Part shown: in pieces, positions 39,683 to 51,626 of the stretch | Numbering within the stretch: position 1 is the first letter of the stretch | Layout: each line of letters starts with the position of its first letter | Origin: Leptothermofonsia sichuanensis E412 | GTDB taxonomy: Bacteria > Cyanobacteriota > Cyanobacteriia > Leptolyngbyales > Leptolyngbyaceae | DNA: 64,000 bases | Direction of reading: 5' to 3' | Assembly: GCF_019891175.1 (NCBI RefSeq) | Contig: NZ_CP072600.1 | Span: 1,364,001-1,428,000 of the forward strand | Position numbers and translations under genes: made by a program | The notes under the pieces: generated by a model | What the model was told of the DNA's origin: nothing | The model's input: the letters and a program-made list of their open reading frames with translations, nothing else | Databases searched by the model: none

Positions 39683-40787
39683 CCTCTGGTCTCAGATTAC
39701 TGAGTTTGACAACCTGTGGATAGCAGCGAGGCAGGCTCAGCGAGGTAAGCGGTTTTGCGGGAATGTGCTGGAGTTTAACTATTTCCTCGAAATGGAGCTG
39801 TGCCAGCTTCAGGCTGAACTGAAGAACAAAACCTATCAACCGGGCGAGTATCGAACCTTTGAAATCCAGGATCCAAAGCCCCGGTTGATTTCGGCTGCAC
39901 CGTATCGTGATCGCGTAGTGCATCATGCCCTGTGTAACATCATTATGCCGCCACTGGAGCGCACCCTGATTGGCGACACCTACGCCAATCGGCTGGGCTA
40001 TGGGACCCACCGGGCACTAAAGCGGTTTACAACATTTGCGCGGAGCTATCGCTATTGCTTACAGTGCGACATTCAAAAGTATTTTCCCTCCATTGACCAT
40101 GAAATTCTCAAGGCTCTCATCCGACGGAAGATCAAATGCCCTGATACGCTGTGGTTGATTGATACCATTATTGACGCCAGCAATGAACAGGTGCCCGTAA
40201 TAGAATACTTTCCGGGAGATGACCTGCTCACGCCAATCCAGCGGCGCAGGGGGCTACCCATTGGCAACCTGACCAGTCAATTTTTTGCCAATTTGTATCT
40301 GAGTCCATTTGACCACTTTGCCAAAGAGCAACTGAAACTACGCCATTATCTGCGATACGTGGATGACTTTGCAGCGTTTTCAGACAATTACCAGGAGCTG
40401 GCAGACGCAAGACCCGTCATGGAAGACTATCTGGCAACACTGCGACTGAAGATGCACCCTATCAAAAGTCAGCTTTTTGAAACGATGCATGGGGCCAATT
40501 TTGTTGGATTTCGGGTGTTACCGGACCGAATCCGGGTCAGAAATGACAATTTGCGGCGGACTCGGCGGCGCATGAAAGAGCTTCAGCGCCAGTATGCTGT
40601 GGGGAAGATCACGTTAAAGCCGCTGGTGCAACGGTTACAGAGTTGGGAAGCCCATCTTCTACATGGAGACACCTATCGGCTCAGACGGAAGGTGTTTGAC
40701 CACTATAGTTTTGTGAGGAGAGAAGAAGAAAAAAGAGGCAGAGCTGTGGAAACGAGAGTACCCCCCCAAGACCTCGGAGGTTTCTGA
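39666..40787 (+). CDS. DGR reverse transcriptase
   Basis: A 373-aa retroelement reverse transcriptase that copies the template RNA with errors at adenines and feeds the cDNA into the variable repeats. Domains: '[20 protein letters not shown]' (RT2), '[19 protein letters not shown]' (RT3), the DGR-diagnostic '[20 protein letters not shown]' (RT4) and catalytic '[14 protein letters not shown]' (RT5), then '[20 protein letters not shown]'. The start at 39666 ([10 protein letters not shown]) is chosen over 39612, which would deepen the overlap with the Avd-like gene. The last ~16 codons lie in the duplicated tail block, and the stop falls in the loop of a hairpin. Confidence 0.96.
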   Translation: MKRYGNLWSQITEFDNLWIAARQAQRGKRFCGNVLEFNYFLEMELCQLQAELKNKTYQPGEYRTFEIQDPKPRLISAAPYRDRVVHHALCNIIMPPLERTLIGDTYANRLGYGTHRALKRFTTFARSYRYCLQCDIQKYFPSIDHEILKALIRRKIKCPDTLWLIDTIIDASNEQVPVIEYFPGDDLLTPIQRRRGLPIGNLTSQFFANLYLSPFDHFAKEQLKLRHYLRYVDDFAAFSDNYQELADARPVMEDYLATLRLKMHPIKSQLFETMHGANFVGFRVLPDRIRVRNDNLRRTRRRMKELQRQYAVGKITLKPLVQRLQSWEAHLLHGDTYRLRRKVFDHYSFVRREEEKRGRAVETRVPPQDLGGF

Positions 40788-40802
40788 AAACCTCCGAGGT
40801 CT
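40769..40802. terminator. Perfect 15-bp-arm hairpin shared by RT and target 2 ends
   Basis: AGACCTCGGAGGTTT, CTGA, AAACCTCCGAGGTCT. It lies between the convergent RT and target 2 genes and contains the RT stop codon (TGA at 40785-40787). It can fold in either transcript. Confidence 0.55.
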
Positions 40803-40828
40803 AAGCCGCACAGAGCAAAAAAAATTTG

Positions 40829-40843
40829 TGGCGCTGCGCGCCA
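40829..40843. other. Short GC hairpin after the second variable repeat
   Basis: TGGCGC, TGC, GCGCCA, identical in sequence and relative position to 37906-37920. Confidence 0.5.
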
Positions 40844-40873
40844 AAGAGGGCAAGAGGGCAAAAGGGTAAAGGG

Positions 40874-44346
<3,473 letters not shown>

Positions 44347-44350
<4 letters not shown>

Positions 44351-45384
44351 ATCTCCTCTGGGCTGCTCAAATCTTTCAGTAACCGCTTTTCTAGCTCCGT
44401 CAGGGTCAGCGTCATTGCCTCATCCGGATGGGTCTTTGTCTGTTTCTGGGGCTTGGTACTGGTTCTTTCCTGAGTTCGCAGATGAATGACATTCAGCAAC
44501 TGATCATTGGCCAGAGTTCCTCCTGCCTCAATCTGGTCACAAAACCACTGAATGAGCGGTTTCGATTGTTCTGCGGCGGTTTCACCCAAATGCTTTTCAA
44601 CAATCTCCTGAAGTTCTTCAGGGCCGGGATTGGGCATTTTCAGTCGCAAACACCGGCGCAAAAAAGGCGGCGGAAAATCACGCTCACCGTTACTGGTCAT
44701 AATTACCAGTGGAAACGCCCGACAGCGAACCACCCCATTTGAGACAGGGACTTTGCGTTGTTTACCATCCTTTTCCCGGTCAATGGTGCGAACCTCTGTT
44801 GCTGGCAGTTCTAACCGCTGTAACTCTGAAATCGTAAACTCCCCATCCTCAAACAGATTCAGCAAATCATTGGGCAGATCAATATCGCTTTTATCAATTT
44901 CATCAATCAGCAACACCCTGGGCAGGTCGGCGGGCAAAAAGGCCGTTCCCAACGCTCCTAAGGTAATGTAGTTGCCTGTTTCCCTGCGATTATCTTTTCC
45001 ACTGGCCTGAGCATCCTGTAAACGGGCGATCGCGTCATAACTATACAACCCGTCTTTGAGGGTCGTTCGAGTGGTAATCGCCCACTTCAGAACTGTTCCC
45101 AAACCCAATTCCCGTGCCACAGCATAGGCGAGGGAAGATTTACCCGTTCCCGGATTGCCGGTAATCAACAAGGGTCGCCGCAACGCCAGAGCGGCATTAA
45201 CCATTTCAACAGCCACGGCAGGTGGCTTAAAGTTCTCTCCCTTCAGTCGTTGTTGTTCTGCTGCCCCCTCTGCATCGTCCCGAAACTGCCGCCAGCCTGG
45301 GGCGGGTGGCAACTCAATGGGTTTACTGGCGGGCTTCCCATGTCCTTTATAGACGTTCCAGTTCGATGAGTCAGATGTTGGCAT
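44347..45384 (-). CDS. MoxR-type AAA+ ATPase
   Basis: A 345-aa AAA+ ATPase: Walker A 'LLITGNPGTGKSSLAYAVAR' (about residue 75), Walker B 'PRVLLIDEIDKSDIDLPNDL', sensor 1 'FPLVIMTSNGERDFPPPFLR' with an arginine-finger-like RRC. MoxR ATPases act with vWA proteins as remodelling switches. In NTP-dependent conflict systems a MoxR partners a vWA/SAV2336 protein and a VMAP protein, as here. It starts two bases after the VMAP-like stop and overlaps the next start by four bases. Confidence 0.92.
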
Positions 45385-45386
45385 TG

Positions 45387-46802
45387 CTAGGCACTTTGAT
45401 AATCAATGGCAGGGAATGGGCGATGGGGGTTATCGAACAGGAGGCAAAGCGATGCAGCCTCTAGCCTATCAGGCTCGCAGTCGTGAGACAAAGCCCTTTG
45501 CCGATGGGTTGCTAACGATGTCAGCAACTGGGCAATCGTACAGGTTGACAAAGGTTGCACCTTTTTCTTAGTGGTTGGCTGCCGGATCCAGATGGCGATC
45601 GGTGTTCCCTGGCTCAGTAACCCATCCCAAACGTCTTCCTGTTGCTGGGGATTGTGATGTTCTACAAACCGGCAACCCACCACCTCTGAGCTTGTCCAGT
45701 TAATGCTGGTTTTGCCTGTTATCGGATCCAGGTGAACCAGAGCCTGAGCGCATGTTAACGGCTGTTTTGACTGCTGTATCGTGACCAGACGCTGCCAATA
45801 CTTTTGCCAGTCCCCCGATGCCGATCGGTAATCTGATGAAAAATGGCGATCGGAGGAACGCACAATGACCGCCTTGCAGCGTCTTCCACTATACTCCTTC
45901 TGTTTTCTGCCGATCTGAAATTGCCAGTGTTCAATCGGCAGGCTCATGAGTTCAATCGGTAGAAACCACTGAATGACAAGATCGGTTAACGGAATCCCGT
46001 TTTCATTTCCACAAGTCCTGATTAGTTCATTCAGAATATGCGGTAAGTCGTTTTGAGAATAGCCAGGAGCGGATTTAGGGTCAGGCGGGACAGAAATAGT
46101 GATTGGGGTTGCAACCGGTTCAATTTCAGGACTGAACGGATCCGGATCTTTGACAAGTGCAGCACTGACCAGATAACCCAGAGAGGGGTTGTTCAAAACA
46201 CGGGGTTTCACCTTCACCATCAAACAAATTTCGGCAGGCTCTGTCTCTTCTATAACTGCCTCACTGACAACCATTCCCTGGGCTTGTGCCCATGTCTTCA
46301 GTGCCTTTTGATTATTGCTGCCCAGAGACTGATCCTGAACCAAAAGGCTAACAAAATGGCAAAGTGGCTTAATTCCACCCTTTTCTCCAGGAATCTCTGC
46401 TAATTGCTGTACTAAAGCCTGTATATTTGTTGGGGGAACCGAACGAGAACGACCGTTTGGGTTAGAGGCTTGATAGGCTTTGATGACTACTTTAAAATTG
46501 ATAGGAATCAGAAGAGAGACTAATTCTTCCAGGACTAATTCTTCCAGTGAGTCCTCTTTTGGCTTGAGTTTCTCAATTTCTTGCTTAAGTTGGTCACACT
46601 GTTGGGCAACCTGCTCCATCTCCTGTTTACAGGAAGTTTGCTGCCGTTCAAGTTGCTGGCGTTTTGCTCGATTATTTTCAGTGCTAATGTCTGAGGAGAT
46701 TGCCTCATAATCAGCAACTAACTCGTCTAAACGCTTCTCGCACATTTCAAGCTGTTTGAGCTTAATTTCGTACAGTCTGCTCACTCTACCTTCCCAATCC
46801 AT
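45387..46802 (-). CDS. Coiled-coil + VMAP-C-like protein
   Basis: A 471-aa protein. Residues about 5-85 form a coiled coil ('RLDELVADYEAISSDISTEN', 'RQQLERQQTSCKQEMEQVAQ'). Residues about 90-175 are a helical domain ('LVLEELVSLLIPINFKVVIK', 'GIKPLCHFVSLLVQDQS'). The C-terminal ~230 residues ('VIQWFLPIELMSLPIEHWQF', 'VIVRSSDRHF', 'GTPIAIWIRQP', ending 'LCLLFDNPHRPFP') match the pattern of VMAP-C, the vWA-MoxR-associated C-terminal domain. VMAP proteins link MoxR/vWA switches to effectors. The ATG at 46802 is preferred to the TTG at 46805; it overlaps the TIR gene by 17 bases. Confidence 0.75.
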   Translation of the reverse strand: MDWEGRVSRLYEIKLKQLEMCEKRLDELVADYEAISSDISTENNRAKRQQLERQQTSCKQEMEQVAQQCDQLKQEIEKLKPKEDSLEELVLEELVSLLIPINFKVVIKAYQASNPNGRSRSVPPTNIQALVQQLAEIPGEKGGIKPLCHFVSLLVQDQSLGSNNQKALKTWAQAQGMVVSEAVIEETEPAEICLMVKVKPRVLNNPSLGYLVSAALVKDPDPFSPEIEPVATPITISVPPDPKSAPGYSQNDLPHILNELIRTCGNENGIPLTDLVIQWFLPIELMSLPIEHWQFQIGRKQKEYSGRRCKAVIVRSSDRHFSSDYRSASGDWQKYWQRLVTIQQSKQPLTCAQALVHLDPITGKTSINWTSSEVVGCRFVEHHNPQQQEDVWDGLLSQGTPIAIWIRQPTTKKKVQPLSTCTIAQLLTSLATHRQRALSHDCEPDRLEAASLCLLFDNPHRPFPAIDYQSA

Positions 46803-47478
46803 CAAGCTCTGCTGCTACCTTATCCAGATCTTCAGCGATCGCAGTCAGTTGTCGATCTAGGGCATTGCGCTCCACTAAATTAGTCGTATATTCCCGCTGT
46901 TTAGCCAGGGCTTCGTAGTCGGATGCCAGATTATCGAATCGCTGTTGCAAACTTCTTTCTTTGATCTGCTTTACTCGACTCAGAGCGCTGGGAAACGCTT
47001 TAGACTCTGCTACCACCTGACCGCTTGCTGCTGTCACTTTGGCAACCTCTGTTCCCGGAAATCCAGGTTTCTGGTCTGGTTTTACCCGTGATTTCAAAGA
47101 ACTCAGTAAAGCTTGCTCAGCATCTGCTTCCGACAACCCCACCAGATCTACATACACAATTGATCGCAACATTCCCTCTGGCTTGCACTCCTTCACCCGC
47201 ACCGGAATCAGGGTTCGTTCTAAGGATTGGGGATCTTGAGCAAACGCCGCTGCCCACTCTGGCTGGGTATAGGACGACTTGAGATAGGACTCTGATAAAA
47301 CCGCGATCGTCTTCTGACTCTCCGCCGCTGCCCGTTGCATATCCAGCACAAAATTGCCACCCGGTCGAAAGTCCCAGGCTTGAATCACCACCGAATACCC
47401 GGCCTCTTCCAGGGTCCAGGCAATCCACTCTGCCCACTGTTTATCTGCCCGGTTATAGCTGATGAAAAAGTCCTTCAT
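46786..47478 (-). CDS. TIR domain effector with C-terminal coiled coil
   Basis: A 230-aa protein, started at 47478 (MKDFFISYNRADKQWAEWIA) because that ATG overlaps the stop of an upstream small ORF as ATGA and the product begins exactly at the TIR core. The TIR domain (about 1-135) has 'KDFFISYNRADKQWAEWI', 'TIAVLSESYLKSSYTQPEWA' with the Glu expected for NAD-cleaving TIRs, and 'ERTLIPVRVKECKPEGML'. The C-terminal 'RFDNLASDYEALAKQREYTT' coiled coil resembles the N-terminal coil of the next protein. Likely effector: NAD+ depletion or a signal nucleotide, by analogy. Confidence 0.9.
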   Translation of the reverse strand: MKDFFISYNRADKQWAEWIAWTLEEAGYSVVIQAWDFRPGGNFVLDMQRAAAESQKTIAVLSESYLKSSYTQPEWAAAFAQDPQSLERTLIPVRVKECKPEGMLRSIVYVDLVGLSEADAEQALLSSLKSRVKPDQKPGFPGTEVAKVTAASGQVVAESKAFPSALSRVKQIKERSLQQRFDNLASDYEALAKQREYTTNLVERNALDRQLTAIAEDLDKVAAELDGLGR

Positions 47479-47630
47479 GGCTTCACCCATTGACGCCGGA
47501 TGAAAGACCGGATCACCTGCCGTTTCCTCGCCTGGCATGACTGGCAGCAATCTTCCAACCACGGGTACTCACGTTCTGGAAGCTCTACCATCAGCCGTTT
47601 AGTGGGTTCAATAGACACCTTTCCAGACAT
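47475..47630 (-). CDS. 51-aa small ORF coupled to the TIR gene
   Basis: The minus-strand ATG at 47630 opens a 51-codon frame (MSGKVSIEPTKRLMVELPER, later DCCQSCQARKRQ, ending RRQWVKP) whose TGA overlaps the TIR ATG in ATGA. It has three cysteines in CCxxC and a basic C-terminal half. The four-base overlap, the same signature seen between the MoxR and sensor genes, argues that it is translated. Product function unknown; it could be a regulator, a zinc-binding partner or only a leader peptide. Confidence 0.5.
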   Translation of the reverse strand: MSGKVSIEPTKRLMVELPEREYPWLEDCCQSCQARKRQVIRSFIRRQWVKP

Positions 47631-47818
47631 TGGTTATCCATAAAACGTCTGTATCGCACCACCATAACACTCCGATCCTGCATACTAAATAAAGTCATCA
47701 AAAAATTTTGCAATGCAGGGGGTAGCACGATCGCGAAACCCAACCATTACAGATTTGGGGGGCTGCAAGCCTTTCCCTGTCCCCTGCCATACCAGGGATT
47801 GCACCCCAACATAGTCCT

Positions 47819-49270
47819 TTACCCCTTCTGTGGCAGGGTCACAATAACGGTTGTTCCCAGATTGACCGTGCTGTCAATCTGAATCTGTCCCTGGTGGTTT
47901 TCAACGATCGCCCGGGCGATCGCCAGCCCCAGCCCGGAGCCAGAGCCGGAGGTCTGGCTGCGGGAGGGATCGACCCGGTAGAAGCGATCGAACAGCCTGG
48001 GCAATTCATCTGAAGGAATTCCAATCCCGGTGTCCCTGATGGTGATTTGTAAGGCATGACTGCCTGGCTTCCCGGTTTGCCGCAGGTGAACCGTGATCCG
48101 ACCTCCCGCAGGGGTATATTGCACAGCATTGCCAATCAAATTGGTAAATAGACGGGCCAGTTGATCCCGGTCTGCCTGTAAGACTGCCCAGGTTCCTGAA
48201 ACGGGTGCCGGGGCGATCGCAGGGGCGGCTGAACCAGGGACGGACGGGAACGGGCTGACCCCAGATGGGGTGGGAGCCAGTTTCAACGAAGGATCCTCTG
48301 GAACAAAAGCGAGGTGAATCTCTTTTTCATTGGCGAGAGTCCGCTGCTCTTCAACCACATCTTTGAGTAATTGATCAACTGCGACCGTTGACCGCTGAAG
48401 CTGAACCATACCACTGTCCTGTCTTGCCAGAAACAAAAGATCATCCACCAACCGCCCCAGCCGACGGGTCAGCCGTTCAATAACCTGCAAGTGTTGCTTC
48501 TGAGTCTGGGGATGGGGATTTGGATCTGCCAGTGCAACCTGGACATTGGTTTGAATGATCGCGATCGGATTTCTGAGTTCGTGGGAGGCATCCGCGGTAA
48601 ATTGTTTGAGCCGCTGGTAAGACTCCCGCACGGGTGCCATTGCCAGACCAGACAGGAACCAGCCGATCGCCCCTACTGCGCCAATAGTGACAGTTGTCCA
48701 CAGGATCAGATCAAAAAACAACTGACGGACTGGCTTGGTCACTTCAAACCAGGGATGGCTGACGCGCAAATATCCCAGCACCTGCTGACCCACTTCGACT
48801 CGATGGGTGACCTGGCGCAGGATGAGCGGGGTCGGTGGCAGGGAGTGGAGGGTGGAAACATCGCTGGCTGCCTGGTTGTGGGTTTCCACACCTTTAGCGA
48901 TATGAACCGTTTCTCCATCACTGTCTGGATGGAGCCGGATATCCAATGGCTCAGAAAAGGTAGACCAGAGCAGTTCACCAGCCGGGTCAAACCACTCCAG
49001 ATCAATGTGATCGTCTTCATCGGTCGCGGCATTGTCACGAAAACTGGCTTCGACATTGACGCGCAGAGCGCCCCCTTCAACGCGGGGATTGATGGGTTCA
49101 ATCACCAGCGATCGCCCAACTACTTCTACAACATGGTTCAGCGTGTCATCAATCCGTTCAATCAGCGTGCCACGCACATAAAGGTAGAAACCACTGGCAA
49201 AGATGAACAACAGGATGGCTGTCACTGTGGTGTACCAGAGTGCAAGCCGCCGTCGGGTGGTTTGAAACAT
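47819..49270 (-). CDS. Sensor histidine kinase (RppB-like)
   Basis: A 483-aa membrane histidine kinase, started at 49270 (MFQTTRRRLALWYTTVTAIL). Two transmembrane helices (about 10-32 and 190-215) flank a periplasmic sensor of about 155 residues, followed by the HisKA phospho-acceptor His in 'FTADASHELRNPIAIIQ', and the HATPase N, G1 and G2 boxes in 'NLIGNAVQYTPAGG', 'DTGIGIP' and 'GSGLGLAIARAIVE'. The N-terminus resembles cyanobacterial RppB (redox/metal-responsive). No response regulator gene is adjacent, so it is an orphan here. Confidence 0.9.
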   Translation of the reverse strand: MFQTTRRRLALWYTTVTAILLFIFASGFYLYVRGTLIERIDDTLNHVVEVVGRSLVIEPINPRVEGGALRVNVEASFRDNAATDEDDHIDLEWFDPAGELLWSTFSEPLDIRLHPDSDGETVHIAKGVETHNQAASDVSTLHSLPPTPLILRQVTHRVEVGQQVLGYLRVSHPWFEVTKPVRQLFFDLILWTTVTIGAVGAIGWFLSGLAMAPVRESYQRLKQFTADASHELRNPIAIIQTNVQVALADPNPHPQTQKQHLQVIERLTRRLGRLVDDLLFLARQDSGMVQLQRSTVAVDQLLKDVVEEQRTLANEKEIHLAFVPEDPSLKLAPTPSGVSPFPSVPGSAAPAIAPAPVSGTWAVLQADRDQLARLFTNLIGNAVQYTPAGGRITVHLRQTGKPGSHALQITIRDTGIGIPSDELPRLFDRFYRVDPSRSQTSGSGSGLGLAIARAIVENHQGQIQIDSTVNLGTTVIVTLPQKG

Positions 49271-49371
49271 GGGCTGCTCAGGAGCGTTCTGATTCCAGAC
49301 TAATTCCAGACTATCTATTCTAGGATCGCTAGAGTAACCCTGCATCATGCCGCCATTCGTTGCTGATTTTG

Positions 49372-49432
49372 GGTATGAATTAGAAATTGGATGAATTGAA
49401 AACTTTCAGTTCAGAGGGCGATTCAGCAGCAC
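49372..49432. repeat. Family-3 palindrome, degenerate copy
   Basis: TATGAATTAGAAATTGGATG, then AATTGAAAACTTTCAGTTCAGA and GATTCAGCAGCAC. It resembles the better-preserved copy at 51346-51408. Confidence 0.45.
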
Positions 49433-49444
49433 TTCCTGACACTC

Positions 49445-50491
49445 GTGTCTTTAGTTATGCCAGCAATCCTGACCAGTGCCGACTTTCTCTCTGCTCCCGG
49501 AATCATTCTGGATGTCAGGAGTCCGGCAGAATTTGAGCGTGGTCACATTCCAGGAGCCGTCAGTTTTCCTCTGTTTACAAATGAGGAACGGGCGCAGGTG
49601 GGGACCTGCTATAAGCTACAGGGGAGAGAGTCCGCGGTAGAACTGGGATTGGCGATCGCTGGCCCCAAGCTGGCTCAGTTTGTCGCCCAGGCAAAACAGC
49701 TTGCGCCAGAGCGGGTATTGCGCATTCATTGCTGGCGGGGGGGAATGCGAAGCAGCAGTATGGCATGGTTGCTGGAAACCGCCGGGTTTCAGGTATCTGT
49801 GCTGGACCGGGGCTATAAAGGTTTTCGTCAATGGGTGCGAGACACGCTGGCAGTTCCTAAGCCAATCATTATTCTCGGCGGCATGACCGGCACGGGGAAA
49901 ACAGCTATCCTGCACAGTCTGGCAGCAGCAGGAGCGCAAATTCTTGATTTAGAACGGTATGCCAGTCATCGGGGTAGCAGCTATGGCAATTTGGGACTGC
50001 CCCCCCAACCCAGTACTGAACACTTCGAAAACCTGACCGCAGTGGCATGGTCAATGCTGGACGCCAACCGTCCGGTCTGGATTGAGGCAGAAAGCCGGAT
50101 GGTGGGCACCTGTCGGATTCCGAATGAACTATTTACCCAGATGATGGCGGCTCCAGTGTTGCAAATTGAGCGATCGCGGGCTGAGCGGATTGCGCACCTG
50201 CTGGACGTATATGGCGTCATGGATCGGCAGGCGTTAGTGGTTGCCACAGAGCGGTTACGAAAGCGACTGGGGGGCGATCGCGTCCGAGCAGCCGTAACCT
50301 GCATCGAACAGGGAAACCTGGCAGCCGCAATGGAAATTGTGCTGGACTATTATGATAAAGCCTATCTTTATGACTTGAAGCGACGAAATGGGGCGATTCA
50401 TTCTGTTGTTAATGTCTCCGGCTTATTCCCCCAAGAAATCGCAACATTACTGATCAGAACGTCGGAACAACGCTTCTCAAAAAAGATCTGA
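49445..50491 (+). CDS. mnmH: tRNA 2-selenouridine/geranyl-2-thiouridine synthase
   Basis: A 348-aa fusion. The N-terminal rhodanese domain has catalytic Cys in 'VLRIHCWRGGMRSSSMAWLL' and entry motif 'ILDVRSPAEFERGHIPGAVS'. The C-terminal P-loop domain has 'IILGGMTGTGKTAILHSLAA'. It replaces sulfur with selenium at the wobble uridine of certain tRNAs, using selenophosphate. The GTG at 49445 or the ATG at 49457 (MPAILTSADF) may be the start; the ATG is more conventional. No selenophosphate synthetase is in the window. Confidence 0.93.
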   Translation: MSLVMPAILTSADFLSAPGIILDVRSPAEFERGHIPGAVSFPLFTNEERAQVGTCYKLQGRESAVELGLAIAGPKLAQFVAQAKQLAPERVLRIHCWRGGMRSSSMAWLLETAGFQVSVLDRGYKGFRQWVRDTLAVPKPIIILGGMTGTGKTAILHSLAAAGAQILDLERYASHRGSSYGNLGLPPQPSTEHFENLTAVAWSMLDANRPVWIEAESRMVGTCRIPNELFTQMMAAPVLQIERSRAERIAHLLDVYGVMDRQALVVATERLRKRLGGDRVRAAVTCIEQGNLAAAMEIVLDYYDKAYLYDLKRRNGAIHSVVNVSGLFPQEIATLLIRTSEQRFSKKI

Positions 50492-50567
50492 ATTCCGTCC
50501 GTTGCAGCCCAGTGTTAGCCTGCTCTAGACTTAGATCCTGCATGTAAAAACACTTGATATTGATATT

Positions 50568-50798
50568 ATGAACTATCGTGACATCATCACTATTGAACCT
50601 GATAAGCGTGGGGGTAGACCCTGCATTCGTCGGATGCGGATTACGGTTTACGACGTTCTTGGCTGGTTAGCTGCTGGAATGTCGGTTGCTGAGATTATTG
50701 ACGATTTTCCAGAACTGACAGAAACAGACATTAGGGCCTGTTTAGAGTTTGCGGCTGATCGAGATCATCGTTTAGTTGCTTCGGTGAGCGCTGCTTGA
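50568..50798 (+). CDS. DUF433 antitoxin-like protein
   Basis: A 76-aa protein with the DUF433 signature: 'IITIEPDKRGGRPCIRRMRI', 'VYDVLGWLAAGMSVAEIIDD', 'FPELTETDIRACLEFAADRD'. The helix-turn-helix-like core suggests DNA binding and autoregulation. It is the first gene of a pair with a PIN-like protein, overlapping by four bases (TTGA), which is the usual layout of this toxin-antitoxin type. Confidence 0.9.
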   Translation: MNYRDIITIEPDKRGGRPCIRRMRITVYDVLGWLAAGMSVAEIIDDFPELTETDIRACLEFAADRDHRLVASVSAA

Positions 50799-51127
50799 AA
50801 CTACTATTTGATCAGAACCTGAGCCGAAAATTGGTTAATCGCCTGGCGGATATCTTCCCCGATGCCAGCCATGTTCAGTTTCATGGGCTATCAGAGAAGA
50901 CAGATACAGAGATTTGGGAGTTCGCCAAGTTAAATGATTTTTGCATTGTGACTCAAGATGCAGATTTCGCAGAAAGAAGTCGGCTGTATGGTTCTCCCCC
51001 AAAAGTAGTGTGGCTAAGATGTGGAAACGCACCTACTCATCAAGTTGAAGCTCTCATCCGTGCTGCAAAAGAAGCAATTCAAGAGCTTCTAGACAAACCT
51101 GCTCTTCATTGCTTGGAACTGCATTAA
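50795..51127 (+). CDS. DUF5615 PIN-like toxin
   Basis: A 110-aa PIN-like nuclease with the acidic residues expected for metal-dependent RNase activity: 'MKLLFDQNLSRKLVNRLAD', 'TDTEIWEFAKLNDFCIVTQD' and 'ADFAERS'. It starts at a TTG that overlaps the stop of the DUF433 gene. This order and overlap match DUF433/DUF5615 type II toxin-antitoxin modules, which are abundant in cyanobacteria. Toxicity is not shown. Confidence 0.9.
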   Translation: MKLLFDQNLSRKLVNRLADIFPDASHVQFHGLSEKTDTEIWEFAKLNDFCIVTQDADFAERSRLYGSPPKVVWLRCGNAPTHQVEALIRAAKEAIQELLDKPALHCLELH

Positions 51128-51626
51128 TTCATTTCGTTGAGGTGGTGGGTTTACGATTGCAAAGCACCCTACAAGATCGGCGATTGCACTTACTGGCTAA
51201 ACCCGGATTTCTCACCACTCTTTTCAAAAGTAGCTTATGGCGGTTCTCAATTGAGTGAGGTATGGGAGTGTGAGGTACAGTAAGGGGACGGACACCCCAC
51301 TGTGCCTCACACCCTTGAAAAAGTCTGTGGCGCTGCTGAATAGCAGTATGAATTGGAACGAAGTTTCAATTCATACACGCTCTAATTCATACCCAGATTC
51401 AGCAATGCCTGAAAAAGTCTGTATAAGCCCCGCCAGATAAGTTTTTCGGGAGAAGGCAGGAAAAACGGTGCGATCGCCCGCCTCGTGGGTTGGGTTGACA
51501 ACAGGAAACCCCACATCATTAACTTCTATAAATCTCGCTGTAACCCGCATTGCAGTTCTGAGCACCAAATGGGTTGACAGCGCATAATATGGTACGAGGA
51601 ATAGCGGAACTCCATCACCACACCCT
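51128..51626. other. Intergenic region with a family-3 palindrome
   Basis: No gene is supported. A family-3 palindrome lies at 51346-51408. The rest is unremarkable. Confidence 0.5.
51346..51408. repeat. Family-3 palindrome, copy 4
   Basis: GTATGAATTGGAACGAAG, TTTCAATTCATAC, then a second ATTCATACCC and AGATTCAGCAATG. Arms pair almost perfectly. Confidence 0.65.

Noticed and set aside
50568-51127. DGR-linked function for the DUF433/DUF5615 pair.
   Set aside because: It is more than 3 kb from the conflict operon, with mnmH and a kinase gene between, and has all the hallmarks of an ordinary toxin-antitoxin module.
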